Assembly: GCA_040222855.1 (NCBI GenBank) | Contig: JAVKCD010000025.1 | Coordinates: forward strand, 806,001-870,000 | DNA: 64,000 nt | From: Phycisphaeraceae bacterium | GTDB taxonomy: Bacteria; Planctomycetota; Phycisphaerae; Phycisphaerales; Phycisphaeraceae | Direction of reading: 5' to 3' | Part shown: positions 1 through 7,937 of the stretch, one piece after another | How the letters are laid out: each line of letters starts with the position of its first letter | How positions within the stretch are numbered: the first letter of the stretch is position 1 | Translations under genes and position numbers: made by a program | Notes under the pieces: generated by a model | Told to the model about the DNA's origin: nothing | The model's database searches: none | Seen by the model: the letters and a program-made list of their open reading frames with translations, nothing else

Positions 1-341
1 ACCATCTGCCGGGCCGCCCAGATCGAGCGCGCCCAGCCGAGACGGCGGATGATGTTGTCCAGCCGTTGCTCGAGCAGCGACAGAAGCACGTCGCCGGTGT
101 TGCCCTGCGTGCGGGTGGCCTTGGCCATGTAGATGCGGAACTGCTTCTCCAGCACGTTGTAGTGGTAGCGGAGCTTCTGCTTCTCGTTCAGGCGGACGCC
201 GTAGTCCCGCAGACGCCGGCCGCGGAAGCCGTGCATGCCTGGGGGATTGAGTTGACGCTTGTTCGTGTGCTTGGGCAGGTCGACGATCGGGACGCCGACG
301 CGGCGGGAGAGCTTGACCTTCGGTCCGGTGTAGTTTGCCAT
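1..341 (-). CDS. rpsD: 30S ribosomal protein S4 (partial, 3' end outside window)
   Basis: The minus strand reads M-A-N-Y-T-G-P-K-V-K-L-S-R-R from an ATG at 341 and stays open to the window edge, about 113 residues. The segments QLNPPGMHGFRGRR, LRDYGVRLNEKQKLRYHY, EKQFRIYM and the start of the S4 RNA-binding domain (LLEQRLDNIIRRLGWA) are diagnostic of ribosomal protein S4, a primary 16S rRNA-binding assembly protein of the 30S subunit. An AAGGA Shine-Dalgarno lies six bases before the ATG. It is not next to other ribosomal protein genes inside the window; what lies beyond position 1 cannot be seen. In many bacteria S4 represses its own operon by binding the leader, and about 100 bases of leader are available here. 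Confidence 0.97.
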   Translation of the reverse strand, partial: MANYTGPKVKLSRRVGVPIVDLPKHTNKRQLNPPGMHGFRGRRLRDYGVRLNEKQKLRYHYNVLEKQFRIYMAKATRTQGNTGDVLLSLLEQRLDNIIRRLGWARSIWAARQM

Positions 342-449
342 AAATCCTTATGAAAGCCTTGATTAGGGCCTTCGGGTCCTTGGTGGCTCGGCCGTGGCTA
401 CGGCGTCGCGATGGGGAACACGCTGGACACCTTGTCCGGCGAGCCATGT

Positions 450-478
450 AGTCCACCAGAAGTCCGCGATCCTGTCAA
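450..478 (-). promoter_or_regulatory. possible promoter of rpsD
   Basis: On the minus strand a perfect TTGACA (478 to 473) is followed after 17 bases by TGGACT (455 to 450). The -35 is ideal but the -10 is poor. The predicted leader to the rpsD ATG is roughly 100 nt. Confidence 0.3.
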
Positions 479-575
479 CCGACACAGGCCGTCGAGACTG
501 CCCGACCGGCGAGTCAGGCGGAACCTGATCGGGGAGGGAGTTATCACGGACTCTGGTGACGCCGATGGGTCCGGT

Positions 576-968
576 ATGAAGAAAATGATCGCCGTTCTGA
601 GTGTTCTGGGTCTGGCGGGCCTGATGACGGCCTGTGCGCACGAACCGAAGCCGATTGAGACCGTTTCACGGCCTCTGGCTGCCGTTCCGAGCGCCGATGG
701 AGCCCTATATGCGGGGCGTTTGGACGATGGACCGGCCGCTGTGGCTAATCCCGGGCCCTCCTGGACGGTGTTGACGGTCGAGGAGCTGCAGCATCGGACC
801 CGTTATTTCGACCCGCGAACCGGGCTGATGATCACCAAAACCCAGAATCGCCAGACCGTGCGCGAGGACCCGTGGCTGGCCGCCCCGATCAAGCTCCCCG
901 ACACCAGGGGCGAGGGGCAAGACCTGCGTTATCACGGGCAGCGTGGCGGACACGGCGGGGGCGAGTAG
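576..968 (+). CDS. small predicted lipoprotein, unknown function
   Basis: A 130-residue product starts MKKMIAVLSVLGLAG with a lipobox (L-M-T-A-C, cysteine near residue 20), so it should be exported, lipidated and anchored to a membrane. The mature part is hydrophilic and Pro/Arg-rich, contains YFDPRTGLMITKTQ, and ends in a Gly/His-rich tail. No family is recognised. The ATG at 576 is chosen because it begins the signal peptide; the same frame stays open upstream to 411 without signal-like sequence. It lies 54 bases before ctpA on the same strand, but ctpA seems to have its own promoter. Confidence 0.7.
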   Translation: MKKMIAVLSVLGLAGLMTACAHEPKPIETVSRPLAAVPSADGALYAGRLDDGPAAVANPGPSWTVLTVEELQHRTRYFDPRTGLMITKTQNRQTVREDPWLAAPIKLPDTRGEGQDLRYHGQRGGHGGGE

Positions 969-1008
969 CTCAGAATCTGAATCAAGGCTGGCTTACACGG
1001 CGGGCTGG

Positions 1009-1014
1009 CTTAGA
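1009..1014 (+). promoter_or_regulatory. -10 box of ctpA, close to the start codon
   Basis: TAGAAT ends eight bases before the ctpA ATG and no Shine-Dalgarno is present, so transcription should begin at or within two or three bases of the ATG (leaderless mRNA). No good -35 is visible. Confidence 0.45.
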
Positions 1015-1022
1015 ATCCCATT

Positions 1023-2573
1023 ATGAACGTGATCAAACCTGTCGATGCGGTGTCGCCCAAGCGGCGTTTCTGGGGCAACATCGCGCTGATTAGCGTGTTC
1101 TCAGCCATGGTCTTCGTCACGCTGGGTACCAGTCTCGCGCGGTCATCGACCGGCGATCAACTGAGCCTGCTGGTGGACGTTCGGCACTGGATCCTCAACA
1201 GCTACGTCGAGGATGTGGAGGGCCAGGACCTGACCGAGGCGGCGATCAACGGGATGATCGAATCACTGGGTGATCCGTACACGAGCTACTTCCCGCCTGA
1301 GGATCTCGAGAGTTTCAACGAATCGATCGAGGGCCAGTTTTCGGGGATCGGTGCGGAAGTGGATATGAAGGAGGGGCGGCTGCGAATCGTGAGCCCGCTG
1401 GAGGATTCGCCGGCGTGGCAAGCGGGGGTGCTGGCTGGCGACATGGTGTTGGAGATCGATGGCGAGTCGACCGAAGGCTTGTCGCTGCGGGAGTGCGTCA
1501 GCAGGCTCAAGGGTTTGGAGGGCACGGATGTCACGATCCTGGTCCGTCATCTCTCGGGTGAAGAGGCCGAGATCACCATCACGCGAGCTGTGATCAAGGT
1601 CGCGACGGTGCGCGGGATCGCTCGCGATGCGGATTTACACGAGACCTACTGGCTCGATGCCGATCGAAAGATCGCTTACGTCCGCCTGACGCAGTTTGGT
1701 CAGCGATCGGCGGACGAGTTAGCGGCGGTGCTCACCGACCTGCGTGATCAGGGGATGGAAGCGCTGGTGCTCGACCTGCGGTTCAACCTTGGCGGGTTGC
1801 TGACCGGTGCCCAGGCGATCTCGGACATGTTTCTGACCGAGGAACAGACGATCGTGTCGGTGCGGAATCGTCAGGGGGATGAGCAGTTTGCTAAGTCGAC
1901 GGCTGAGACGATTCTGCCGGAGACGCCCGTAGTCCTGCTGGTCAACGAGATCAGTGCGTCGGCATCGGAGATTGTCGCGGGCGCACTCAAGGACAACGGG
2001 CGGGCCCGGCTGGTTGGCGTGCGGACGTTCGGCAAGGGCTCGGTGCAGCAGGTGCGTGAGCTGGATGGCGGGCGGTCGGCGTTGAAGCTCACAACGGCGT
2101 ACTACTACATCCCTTCGGGCCGGAAGATCCATCGGGTCGAGGACGCGGAGAAATGGGGTGTGGACCCGTCGGATGGGTGCTGGGTGAGCATGACGCCTGA
2201 AGAGGTGCGGGCGCTGATTGAGGTGCGTCGAGAGGCGGCGATTGATCGCGGAGAGAACGGGACGCCGGTGCGTTCGACGTGGACCAGCGAAGCGATCAAG
2301 GAAGACCTCAAGGACCCGCAGCTCGCCGCGGCACTCGATTCGGTGACCGGTTATCTAACCGAGGGCAACTGGCCGGAGGTCGGGCAGAACAACGATGACG
2401 CCGTGGTCACGCTGATGAGACGAGCGTCGCTGGAACGCCGGCGTGATCTGCTGCGGGAGACGCTGGAGGATGTCGAGGAGGAGCTTGAGAAGCTCGACAA
2501 GCCGACCGAGGCGGCTTCGGTGCCGGAGGATGTGGTCGATGAGGCCATGGCACCGGACAGTGCCACGCCTTGA
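1023..2573 (+). CDS. ctpA: S41 family carboxy-terminal processing peptidase
   Basis: A 516-residue protease of the CtpA/Prc family, which removes or degrades C-terminal segments of extracytoplasmic proteins. An N-terminal membrane anchor (about residues 17-39) precedes a PDZ domain (about 105-190, with SGIGAEV and AWQAGVLAGDMVLEIDG) and the S41 catalytic core. The nucleophilic serine lies in ISASASE (310-316), with the general-base lysine in FGKGSVQ (about 336-342). Beyond residue 375 is an acidic, coiled-coil-prone tail rich in Glu and Leu, longer than usual for the family. The stop overlaps the TTG start of tsaD, so the two should be translationally coupled. Confidence 0.95.
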   Translation: MNVIKPVDAVSPKRRFWGNIALISVFSAMVFVTLGTSLARSSTGDQLSLLVDVRHWILNSYVEDVEGQDLTEAAINGMIESLGDPYTSYFPPEDLESFNESIEGQFSGIGAEVDMKEGRLRIVSPLEDSPAWQAGVLAGDMVLEIDGESTEGLSLRECVSRLKGLEGTDVTILVRHLSGEEAEITITRAVIKVATVRGIARDADLHETYWLDADRKIAYVRLTQFGQRSADELAAVLTDLRDQGMEALVLDLRFNLGGLLTGAQAISDMFLTEEQTIVSVRNRQGDEQFAKSTAETILPETPVVLLVNEISASASEIVAGALKDNGRARLVGVRTFGKGSVQQVRELDGGRSALKLTTAYYYIPSGRKIHRVEDAEKWGVDPSDGCWVSMTPEEVRALIEVRREAAIDRGENGTPVRSTWTSEAIKEDLKDPQLAAALDSVTGYLTEGNWPEVGQNNDDAVVTLMRRASLERRRDLLRETLEDVEEELEKLDKPTEAASVPEDVVDEAMAPDSATP

Positions 2574-3670
2574 GTGATCGCGTACTGGTTTTAGGCCTGG
2601 AGACGAGCTGCGACGAGACGTCGGCGGCGGTGGTGGCGGATGGTGTTCGCGTGCTCGGTCATGTGGTGGCGTCACAGCACGATCTGCACGCGGAGTACGG
2701 CGGCGTGGTGCCGGAGATCGCGAGCCGGGCTCATCTGGAGCGATTGTTGCCGGTGATCCGGAGCACGCTGAATCAGTCCGGCGTCGGGCTCGATGACATC
2801 AACGCCGTGGCAGTGGGGAATCGGCCGGGGCTGATCGGGTCGCTGCTTGTTGGGGTGTCGGCGGCACAGGCGCTGGCGTGGTCACTCGGCGTTCCGCTGA
2901 TCGGGGTGGATCATGTGCAGGCGCATCTCTATGCGGGCAGGCTGATTGAAGCTAACGATAGGCAACAGATTGCTGAAGCCCATGAGAACGAAGGGGCGAG
3001 CTTGGGCCTGGTCGTGTCAGGCGGGCATACGAGTATCTATGAGTTAGGCGAGGGGCTGGTCGCGCGGGAGATCGGGCGGACGATTGATGACGCGGTCGGC
3101 GAGGCGTTTGATAAGGCGGCGGTGATTCTCGGTTTGGGCTTCCCAGGCGGGCCGGCGGTCGAGCGATGTGCCCGTGAGGGTGATGCTTCGAGGGTTGACC
3201 TGCCGGTGTCGATGCTGGGCAAGGAGAGCCTGGATTTCTCGTTCAGCGGGCTCAAGACGGCGCTGCTCTATCGGGTGCGTGGGCAGCCCAAGACGGTGAA
3301 TGGCAAGCCGGTGTTCGAGCGAGCGTTCGAGGACCTAGGTGACCAAGAGCGGGCCGACCTGGCTGCGGGGTTTCAGCGAGCGGCGGTGGCGGCGGTCATC
3401 AAAAAGCTCTCGCGGGCGGTCGAGCAGAAGCGGGCGAATGGCGAGGAGGTGTCGCGGCTGGTCACTGGCGGCGGGGTCACGGCCAACGGTCATCTCCGCA
3501 ACGAGCTGCGGGCGTGGGGCCAGCGCGAGGTGGTCGAGGTCGTTATCCCGGCGATGGCGTACTGCGTCGATAACGCGGCCATGATCGCTGGGCTGGGGAC
3601 GCAGCGATTTCTCGCTGGCGAGCGCGATGGGCTCGACCTCGCGGCGGTGGCGACGACCTCGCTGCGTTGA
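2570..3670 (+). CDS. tsaD: tRNA N6-adenosine threonylcarbamoyltransferase
   Basis: A 366-residue Kae1/TsaD protein that transfers the threonylcarbamoyl group to A37 of ANN-decoding tRNAs, with TsaB and TsaE as usual partners. The N-terminus LVLGLETSCDETSAAVV, the metal-binding HVQAH, the phosphate-loop segment VSGGHTSIYE and the C-terminal VTGGGVTANGHLR are all characteristic. Translation begins at TTG 2570, which overlaps the ctpA stop as TTGA; no in-frame ATG or GTG fits the conserved N-terminus. tsaB and tsaE are not in the window. Confidence 0.96.
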   Translation: MSDRVLVLGLETSCDETSAAVVADGVRVLGHVVASQHDLHAEYGGVVPEIASRAHLERLLPVIRSTLNQSGVGLDDINAVAVGNRPGLIGSLLVGVSAAQALAWSLGVPLIGVDHVQAHLYAGRLIEANDRQQIAEAHENEGASLGLVVSGGHTSIYELGEGLVAREIGRTIDDAVGEAFDKAAVILGLGFPGGPAVERCAREGDASRVDLPVSMLGKESLDFSFSGLKTALLYRVRGQPKTVNGKPVFERAFEDLGDQERADLAAGFQRAAVAAVIKKLSRAVEQKRANGEEVSRLVTGGGVTANGHLRNELRAWGQREVVEVVIPAMAYCVDNAAMIAGLGTQRFLAGERDGLDLAAVATTSLR

Positions 3671-3672
3671 CT

Positions 3673-3678
3673 TACACT
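3673..3678 (+). promoter_or_regulatory. -10-like box immediately before the MBL-fold gene
   Basis: TACACT ends six bases before the ATG at 3685, and no Shine-Dalgarno is visible between them. This fits leaderless initiation, although read-through from tsaD is also possible. Confidence 0.35.
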
Positions 3679-3684
3679 CCGGCC

Positions 3685-4482
3685 ATGTCACTTGAGTTGC
3701 TGTTTATGGGTAGTGGAACCTCGGCAGGCGTACCGATGATCGGCTGCGATTGCCGGGTATGCCGGTCCGACGACCCGCGCGATCAACGGAGTCGGAGTAG
3801 TGCGGTGGTGGAGTGGATCGATGACGGCGGGATCGCTAGGCGGGTGCTGATTGATGCGACGCCCGAGCTGCGGGCGCAGTGTCTGCGTGAGGACATCACC
3901 CGTCTCGATGCGGTGGTCTACACGCACGGGCATGCGGATCATGTGATGGGGACGGATGACCTCCGGCGGTTCAACGCGGTCCAACAGGAGGCGTTGGACA
4001 TCTACGCGGACGAGGCGACCTTTGAGGTGCTCGGACGGATGTTCACCTACATCTTCGATTCGAGCATCAACCTCAACAAGAGCTTCGTGGCGACGCTGAT
4101 CCCCCACCGGGTGGAGCACGGCGTGAGCTTCGAGCTTCACGGGGCCCGGTGGACCCCCCTGCTGCTGTACCACGGCCGGATGCCGATCACGGGGTACCGG
4201 ATCGACCACGGTGGGCGGAGCATCGGGTACTGCACGGACGTGTCGAGCATCCCGCCGGAGAGCCTGCCGCTGCTCGAAGGCTTGGACGTGCTGGTGCTCG
4301 ACGGGCTGCGGCACAAGCACCACCCGACGCACCTGACGATCGAGCGGGCGTGCGAGTACGCGGAGCGCTTGGGCGTAAGCAAGTGCTACCTGACCCACAT
4401 CGGCCACGAGGTGAGTCACGCGGAGGTGAGTGAGGGGCTGCCGGAGGGGGTTTTTCTCGGCTCCGACGGCCTTAGAGTCTGA
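3685..4482 (+). CDS. MBL-fold metal-dependent hydrolase (PhnP-like)
   Basis: A 265-residue metallo-beta-lactamase-fold protein. The N-terminus LLFMGSGTSAGVPMIGC is followed by a cysteine cluster CDCRVC, then the metal motif THGHADHVMG, a later histidine in YHGRMPITGY, and the terminal DGLRHKHHPTH and YLTHIGH elements. These features match the PhnP/YycJ-like branch, whose members are phosphodiesterases acting on cyclic phosphate or nucleic-acid-derived substrates. The exact substrate cannot be told. The ATG at 3685 begins the conserved beta strand. It is the last gene of the ctpA-tsaD plus-strand run and converges with the protease gene downstream. Confidence 0.88.
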   Translation: MSLELLFMGSGTSAGVPMIGCDCRVCRSDDPRDQRSRSSAVVEWIDDGGIARRVLIDATPELRAQCLREDITRLDAVVYTHGHADHVMGTDDLRRFNAVQQEALDIYADEATFEVLGRMFTYIFDSSINLNKSFVATLIPHRVEHGVSFELHGARWTPLLLYHGRMPITGYRIDHGGRSIGYCTDVSSIPPESLPLLEGLDVLVLDGLRHKHHPTHLTIERACEYAERLGVSKCYLTHIGHEVSHAEVSEGLPEGVFLGSDGLRV

Positions 4483-4501
4483 CGCCTCTCCCGAGCACGG
4501 G

Positions 4502-5215
4502 TCATGCGGGGCGGCGGAGGGTGATCAAGCCAAGGAGTGTGAGTCCGGCCAGGGCGTTGGGCATCGGCACGGTGTAGTTCTTCGAGAGCATCATCTTATC
4601 GCGCTCGGAGGGGCTGACGAAGGGATCGGCGCGGGTGATGGTGCCCATGCCATCGTCGATGAGCTTGAAGTCGGGGTCCATGACGTTCTTGCGGTCGCCA
4701 CTGGTCCGGGGGTCATCATCGAGCCCGAGGACGTGGCCGAACTCGTGGGCACCGAGGTTCTTCATGAACGTCGGGGCGACGGCGGAGTGACCGATCGCAT
4801 CCGGGTGGATGGCGATGAAGCCTTCGGTGATGAAGACATGGTCTTTGTCGGTTGGGTAAGGATCCGGGACGAAGCCCCCGCCGGTGCCGTAGGGGGGAGG
4901 GGCGTCGTCTGGGAACGGCGGATTGTCGCTGGTCACATCGACATCGACGTAGCACTCAGCATCAATGGTCGGTTCGCCATCCTTAAAGACGATCTTGAGG
5001 CCGGGGAGGCAGTTGATCCAGGAGTTGATGCCCATCTCGAAGTTCGTGCGGTCGTCGCCGGCGATCGTGCCGGGGATAAAGACCGTGATGGTCTTGGGCA
5101 GTTTCCAGCCGTAGGACTGGACGCCATCGCGCGGGTCCGCGTCGATGAAGTTGGCGTGGGCAGCGGAAGTCAGGCAAAGCAACATCGCGGTCCCCGGGAT
5201 GAGACGGCGTGTCAT
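4502..5215 (-). CDS. secreted matrixin-like metalloprotease with PEP-CTERM-like tail
   Basis: A 237-residue exported protein. A signal peptide (about residues 1-21, cleavage after AHA) leads into a domain carrying the zinc motif HEFGHVLGLDD (157-167) and a Met-turn candidate NVMDP (177-181), as in matrixin/metzincin proteases. The third zinc ligand is Asp where His is usual, a substitution seen in some metzincins. Residues 216-237 form a sorting-signal-like tail: VPMPNALAG, a short hydrophobic helix, then RR. This resembles PEP-CTERM, with VPMP in place of VPEP. It is probably a surface protein handled by an exosortase. The exosortase is not in the window, but a FemAB-type protein typical of such systems is at 14657-15712. 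Confidence 0.78.
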   Translation of the reverse strand: MTRRLIPGTAMLLCLTSAAHANFIDADPRDGVQSYGWKLPKTITVFIPGTIAGDDRTNFEMGINSWINCLPGLKIVFKDGEPTIDAECYVDVDVTSDNPPFPDDAPPPYGTGGGFVPDPYPTDKDHVFITEGFIAIHPDAIGHSAVAPTFMKNLGAHEFGHVLGLDDDPRTSGDRKNVMDPDFKLIDDGMGTITRADPFVSPSERDKMMLSKNYTVPMPNALAGLTLLGLITLRRPA

Positions 5216-5268
5216 GGGAGTCTCCCTTGTGGTTCAGAGGCTGATTCGACGGGTGCAGTTTATGTGGC

Positions 5269-5292
5269 GGGCTGGGTGGGGGGTAGAGGGGG
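5269..5292 (+). other. G-quadruplex-forming motif in a G-rich spacer
   Basis: Four G runs (GGG, GGG, GGGGGG, GGGGG) are separated by loops of 2, 1 and 4 bases on the plus strand. The motif sits in a roughly 100-base G-rich spacer (5250-5352) between the protease gene start and the SIR2-like gene stop. It lies upstream of the minus-strand protease gene, so the G-rich strand is the template. Confidence 0.5.
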
Positions 5293-5352
5293 TTACCCTA
5301 GGCAAGCGCAAGTTTCGGAGGGGGTGTTTCTGTGGTGGGAAGGAGGGAGGGT

Positions 5353-6342
5353 TTAGAGAGTGAGATCCAGCCCATCAGACAGCAAATCTGAACAACTTAA
5401 GTCAGGTTCGTAGAACTTAAGAATTGTGATACTCGGCCCCCACTTGCCGGCCATCAGATGTAACTTGTGAAGCGAATTTTTACTCATTTTATAGGTCAGA
5501 AGATGAATTTCAGTCTTACTACTGATATTGTTAAAAAAGTTAAACCTATCAATAGATATGGGATCGTAAGAGAAGCCCATAAAGATTATTCGCTCAGCCG
5601 CTTGAAGTTGTTCATTAGCTTCTTTGAACTCTTCGGAAACAAAACTCCTCTCATTACCACTTAGATCGTTCAACTCAGATACAACGCGTATATTCTGGGA
5701 GGCTTTTTTGATAGAAACATCATCTTTGATCTCACCGTATTCATAAGTTTCCAGTGAACCAAGATCGCCATGCAGATGCAATGGATATAAATTTGATTCT
5801 CTCATTTTTGCTATCGCAGCATCTTCCGAAATATTGCATCGCTCTGAAAGTGCACTCATGAGAAAGTATTCTAAGGAGCGGTCATAGTTAAATGTGATAA
5901 TTCGTAGGTCTGTTTTCGTTATCGCGTCCAATGGATCTTTACACCCCGAGACGATTGATTGCAATAATGACTGATACCATTTTTTTGCACCATCTCGGTT
6001 AAAATTGGGGTACTTGTATTCTTTATGTTTTATAATTTTTGCGATGAGAAACTTACCGACCACACGGAGGTCTTCTCTAGATTCAAGGAAAGTATCTATA
6101 GAGGGACAACCAGAAGCCGATAGTTTATTCGCGAATTCTTTACAGGCTTCCTCAAGCTGCTGCTTCGAAGTTAAGTACCTGTACTCGCCGCCATCTCTTG
6201 CTGCATACCACTCCGCGGGTGACATGACTTCCTTCTGGTGACTCAAAGCAACAATTTCATCGACCAAACCACCTGCTAGTGGATACCCTACATCCACACT
6301 CGCCCCCGCCCCCAGAATCAGCACTGTCGGTTTCGTGATCAC
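5353..6342 (-). CDS. SIR2-like domain protein, stand-alone, probably acquired
   Basis: A 329-residue protein with a Rossmann NAD-binding start LILGAGASVDVGYP (8-21), the SIR2-type TFNYD segment (150-154), a HLHGDLG histidine segment (189-195) and FMGFSYDP (254-261). These are the landmarks of SIR2-like (SIR2_2) proteins. Many of those are NADases in antiphage systems, such as the SIR2 subunits of Thoeris, DSR or prokaryotic Argonaute systems; others are uncharacterised. It begins at GTG 6342 with an AAGGAG Shine-Dalgarno eight bases upstream. Base composition is markedly AT-richer than both neighbours (runs such as AAAATTGGGG and TATTTAAATT-like codons), a sign of transfer. It lies 26 bases behind trpC on the same strand. 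No partner effector, helicase or Argonaute gene flanks it. Confidence 0.82.
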   Translation of the reverse strand: MITKPTVLILGAGASVDVGYPLAGGLVDEIVALSHQKEVMSPAEWYAARDGGEYRYLTSKQQLEEACKEFANKLSASGCPSIDTFLESREDLRVVGKFLIAKIIKHKEYKYPNFNRDGAKKWYQSLLQSIVSGCKDPLDAITKTDLRIITFNYDRSLEYFLMSALSERCNISEDAAIAKMRESNLYPLHLHGDLGSLETYEYGEIKDDVSIKKASQNIRVVSELNDLSGNERSFVSEEFKEANEQLQAAERIIFMGFSYDPISIDRFNFFNNISSKTEIHLLTYKMSKNSLHKLHLMAGKWGPSITILKFYEPDLSCSDLLSDGLDLTL

Positions 6343-6368
6343 GTGATCTCCTTTTCTGGAGTTCAGTT

Positions 6369-7184
6369 CTAAGCCCCCGCCATCGTCCCATGAATCAACT
6401 CATACAGCGCCAGCCCCGGGTCGGGCTGGCGCATGAGGTGTTCGCCGACGAGGACGCGGTGGACGTGGGCGAGGGCGAGTTTCTGGATGTCGGCGTGGGT
6501 GCGGATGCCGGACTCGGAGACGAGCAGGTCGGGGTCGGGCACTTCGCGGAGCAGGTCGAGGGTGTGCTGGAGGTCGGTCCGCATGGTGCGCAGGTTGCGG
6601 TTGTTGATGCCCAGCAGCGTATAGGAGGCCAGCGGGAAGCCGAGGTGGGGTTTGACCTGCACGAGCGATTCGAGGTCGTGGACCTCGACGAGGGTCGTGA
6701 GCTTGAGTTCGGTGGCGAGGATCAGCAGGTCGATGAGCTGGGATTCGCCGAGGCACTCGGCGATGAGCAGGATGGCGTCGGCGCCGTGGGCCCGGGCCTC
6801 GTAGACCTGATACGGGTCGACGATGAAGTCCTTGCGGAGCACCGGGAGCGAGACGGCCGCCTTGATCTGGTTGATGTAGGCCAGGTCGCCCTGGAAGTAG
6901 TGGCGATCGGTCAAGCAGGAGATGGCGGCGGCGCCGTTGTCGGCATACGCGGTGGCGATGGCGACAGGGTCGAAGTCGTCACGGATCACGCCGGCCGAGG
7001 GCGAGGCTTTCTTGACCTCGGCGATCACGCGCAGGGTGTTCTTGGGCCGGGTCACGGCGGCGAAGAAGTTGCGCGGGGGCTCGGCGTCGGCGGCGCGGGC
7101 CTTGATGTCGTCAAACGACACGGCGGCCTTGGCGGCGGCGATCTCCTGCCGCTTGTGCGCGATGATCTCGGCCAGGATGTTCAA
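6369..7184 (-). CDS. trpC: indole-3-glycerol-phosphate synthase
   Basis: A 271-residue TIM-barrel enzyme that closes CdRP to indole-3-glycerol phosphate in tryptophan synthesis. The catalytic lysine segment VIAEVKKASPSAG, the LTDRHYFQG loop, VLRKDFIVDPYQVYEA, LLGINNRNL and VSESGI are all present. The start is TTG at 7184, the only suitable initiator before NILAEII, preceded by GGAGG seven bases upstream. No other trp genes are nearby. The SIR2-like gene follows closely on the same strand and could be read through from here. Confidence 0.97.
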   Translation of the reverse strand: MNILAEIIAHKRQEIAAAKAAVSFDDIKARAADAEPPRNFFAAVTRPKNTLRVIAEVKKASPSAGVIRDDFDPVAIATAYADNGAAAISCLTDRHYFQGDLAYINQIKAAVSLPVLRKDFIVDPYQVYEARAHGADAILLIAECLGESQLIDLLILATELKLTTLVEVHDLESLVQVKPHLGFPLASYTLLGINNRNLRTMRTDLQHTLDLLREVPDPDLLVSESGIRTHADIQKLALAHVHRVLVGEHLMRQPDPGLALYELIHGTMAGA

Positions 7185-7399
7185 CCCTCGCCCTCCCCAC
7201 GCTGGGCCCGGAGGGTCGTTCCTGTTTGCACCGGCATTGACGGCATCTGCGGTCTAATCATGAGATCAGCATAGCGGACGACTGGCGAGGATTCCGGCGT
7301 GTGTTTTAGCCCATCAGCCAGCAGACTTGGCTGGGGTGGGGTGGTCGGTTAGGCTTGGGTTGCCGCGTCACGAAACCACCTGCGCGAGGATACGGGCTG

Positions 7400-7924
7400 G
7401 TGCCAAGAATCGGTTTGTTGTCGGATTCTCATGGCCGCTCCACGACCACCCGCCGGGCGGTTGAGTTGCTGGTCGCAGAGGGGGCGGAGGTCTTGGTGCA
7501 CCTCGGTGACGTGGGAACGGTGGAGGTCATCGACGCGCTGGCGGAGGTGGATGACGAGGGGTCGCCCATCGAGGCTCACCTGGTGTTCGGCAACACCGAC
7601 TGGGACACGGGCCCACTGGCTCGATACGCCGAGGAACTGGGGGTCAAGGTCGACCACCCGGCGGGGAGGATCCAGCTCGAGCAGGGGTCGCTGTATTTTT
7701 GTCATGGGCATCAGCCGGAGATCATGGCGGCGGGGCTCCGAGAGGGGGCGAAGTACCTCTGTCACGGGCACACGCACCGGACACTGGATGAGCAGCAGGG
7801 GGCAACGCGGGTCATCAATCCGGGAGCCTTGTTCAGGGCGGAGACTTACACGGTGGCGCTGCTGGACAGCGGTTCGGATACGCTTCGGTTTCTGACGGTG
7901 GACGAACCCCGAAGCAGGCGATAG
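7400..7924 (+). CDS. YfcE/MJ0936-type metallophosphoesterase
   Basis: A 174-residue single-domain calcineurin-like phosphoesterase. Metal ligands are visible in order: SDSHG near the N-terminus, HLGDVG, FGNTDWD, CHGHQ and CHGHTHR, followed by VINPGAL. Such proteins hydrolyse phosphodiesters; the physiological substrate is unknown. The GTG at 7400 is chosen because it directly precedes PRIGLLSDSHG and has GAGGA about ten bases upstream; a TTG at 7355 would add 15 residues unlike the family. It is divergent from trpC and followed after 13 bases by a GNAT gene. Confidence 0.9.
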   Translation: MPRIGLLSDSHGRSTTTRRAVELLVAEGAEVLVHLGDVGTVEVIDALAEVDDEGSPIEAHLVFGNTDWDTGPLARYAEELGVKVDHPAGRIQLEQGSLYFCHGHQPEIMAAGLREGAKYLCHGHTHRTLDEQQGATRVINPGALFRAETYTVALLDSGSDTLRFLTVDEPRSRR

Positions 7925-7937
7925 GGTCAACTGAGAC

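Noticed and set aside
2570-2580. GTG at 2574 as tsaD start
   Set aside because: It is out of frame with the conserved LVLGLETSCDE; TTG 2570 is the in-frame initiator.
6390-7274. 294-residue plus-strand frame
   Set aside because: Antisense to trpC, which has all catalytic blocks; the plus-strand frame shows only Val/Asp/Gly-rich shadow sequence.
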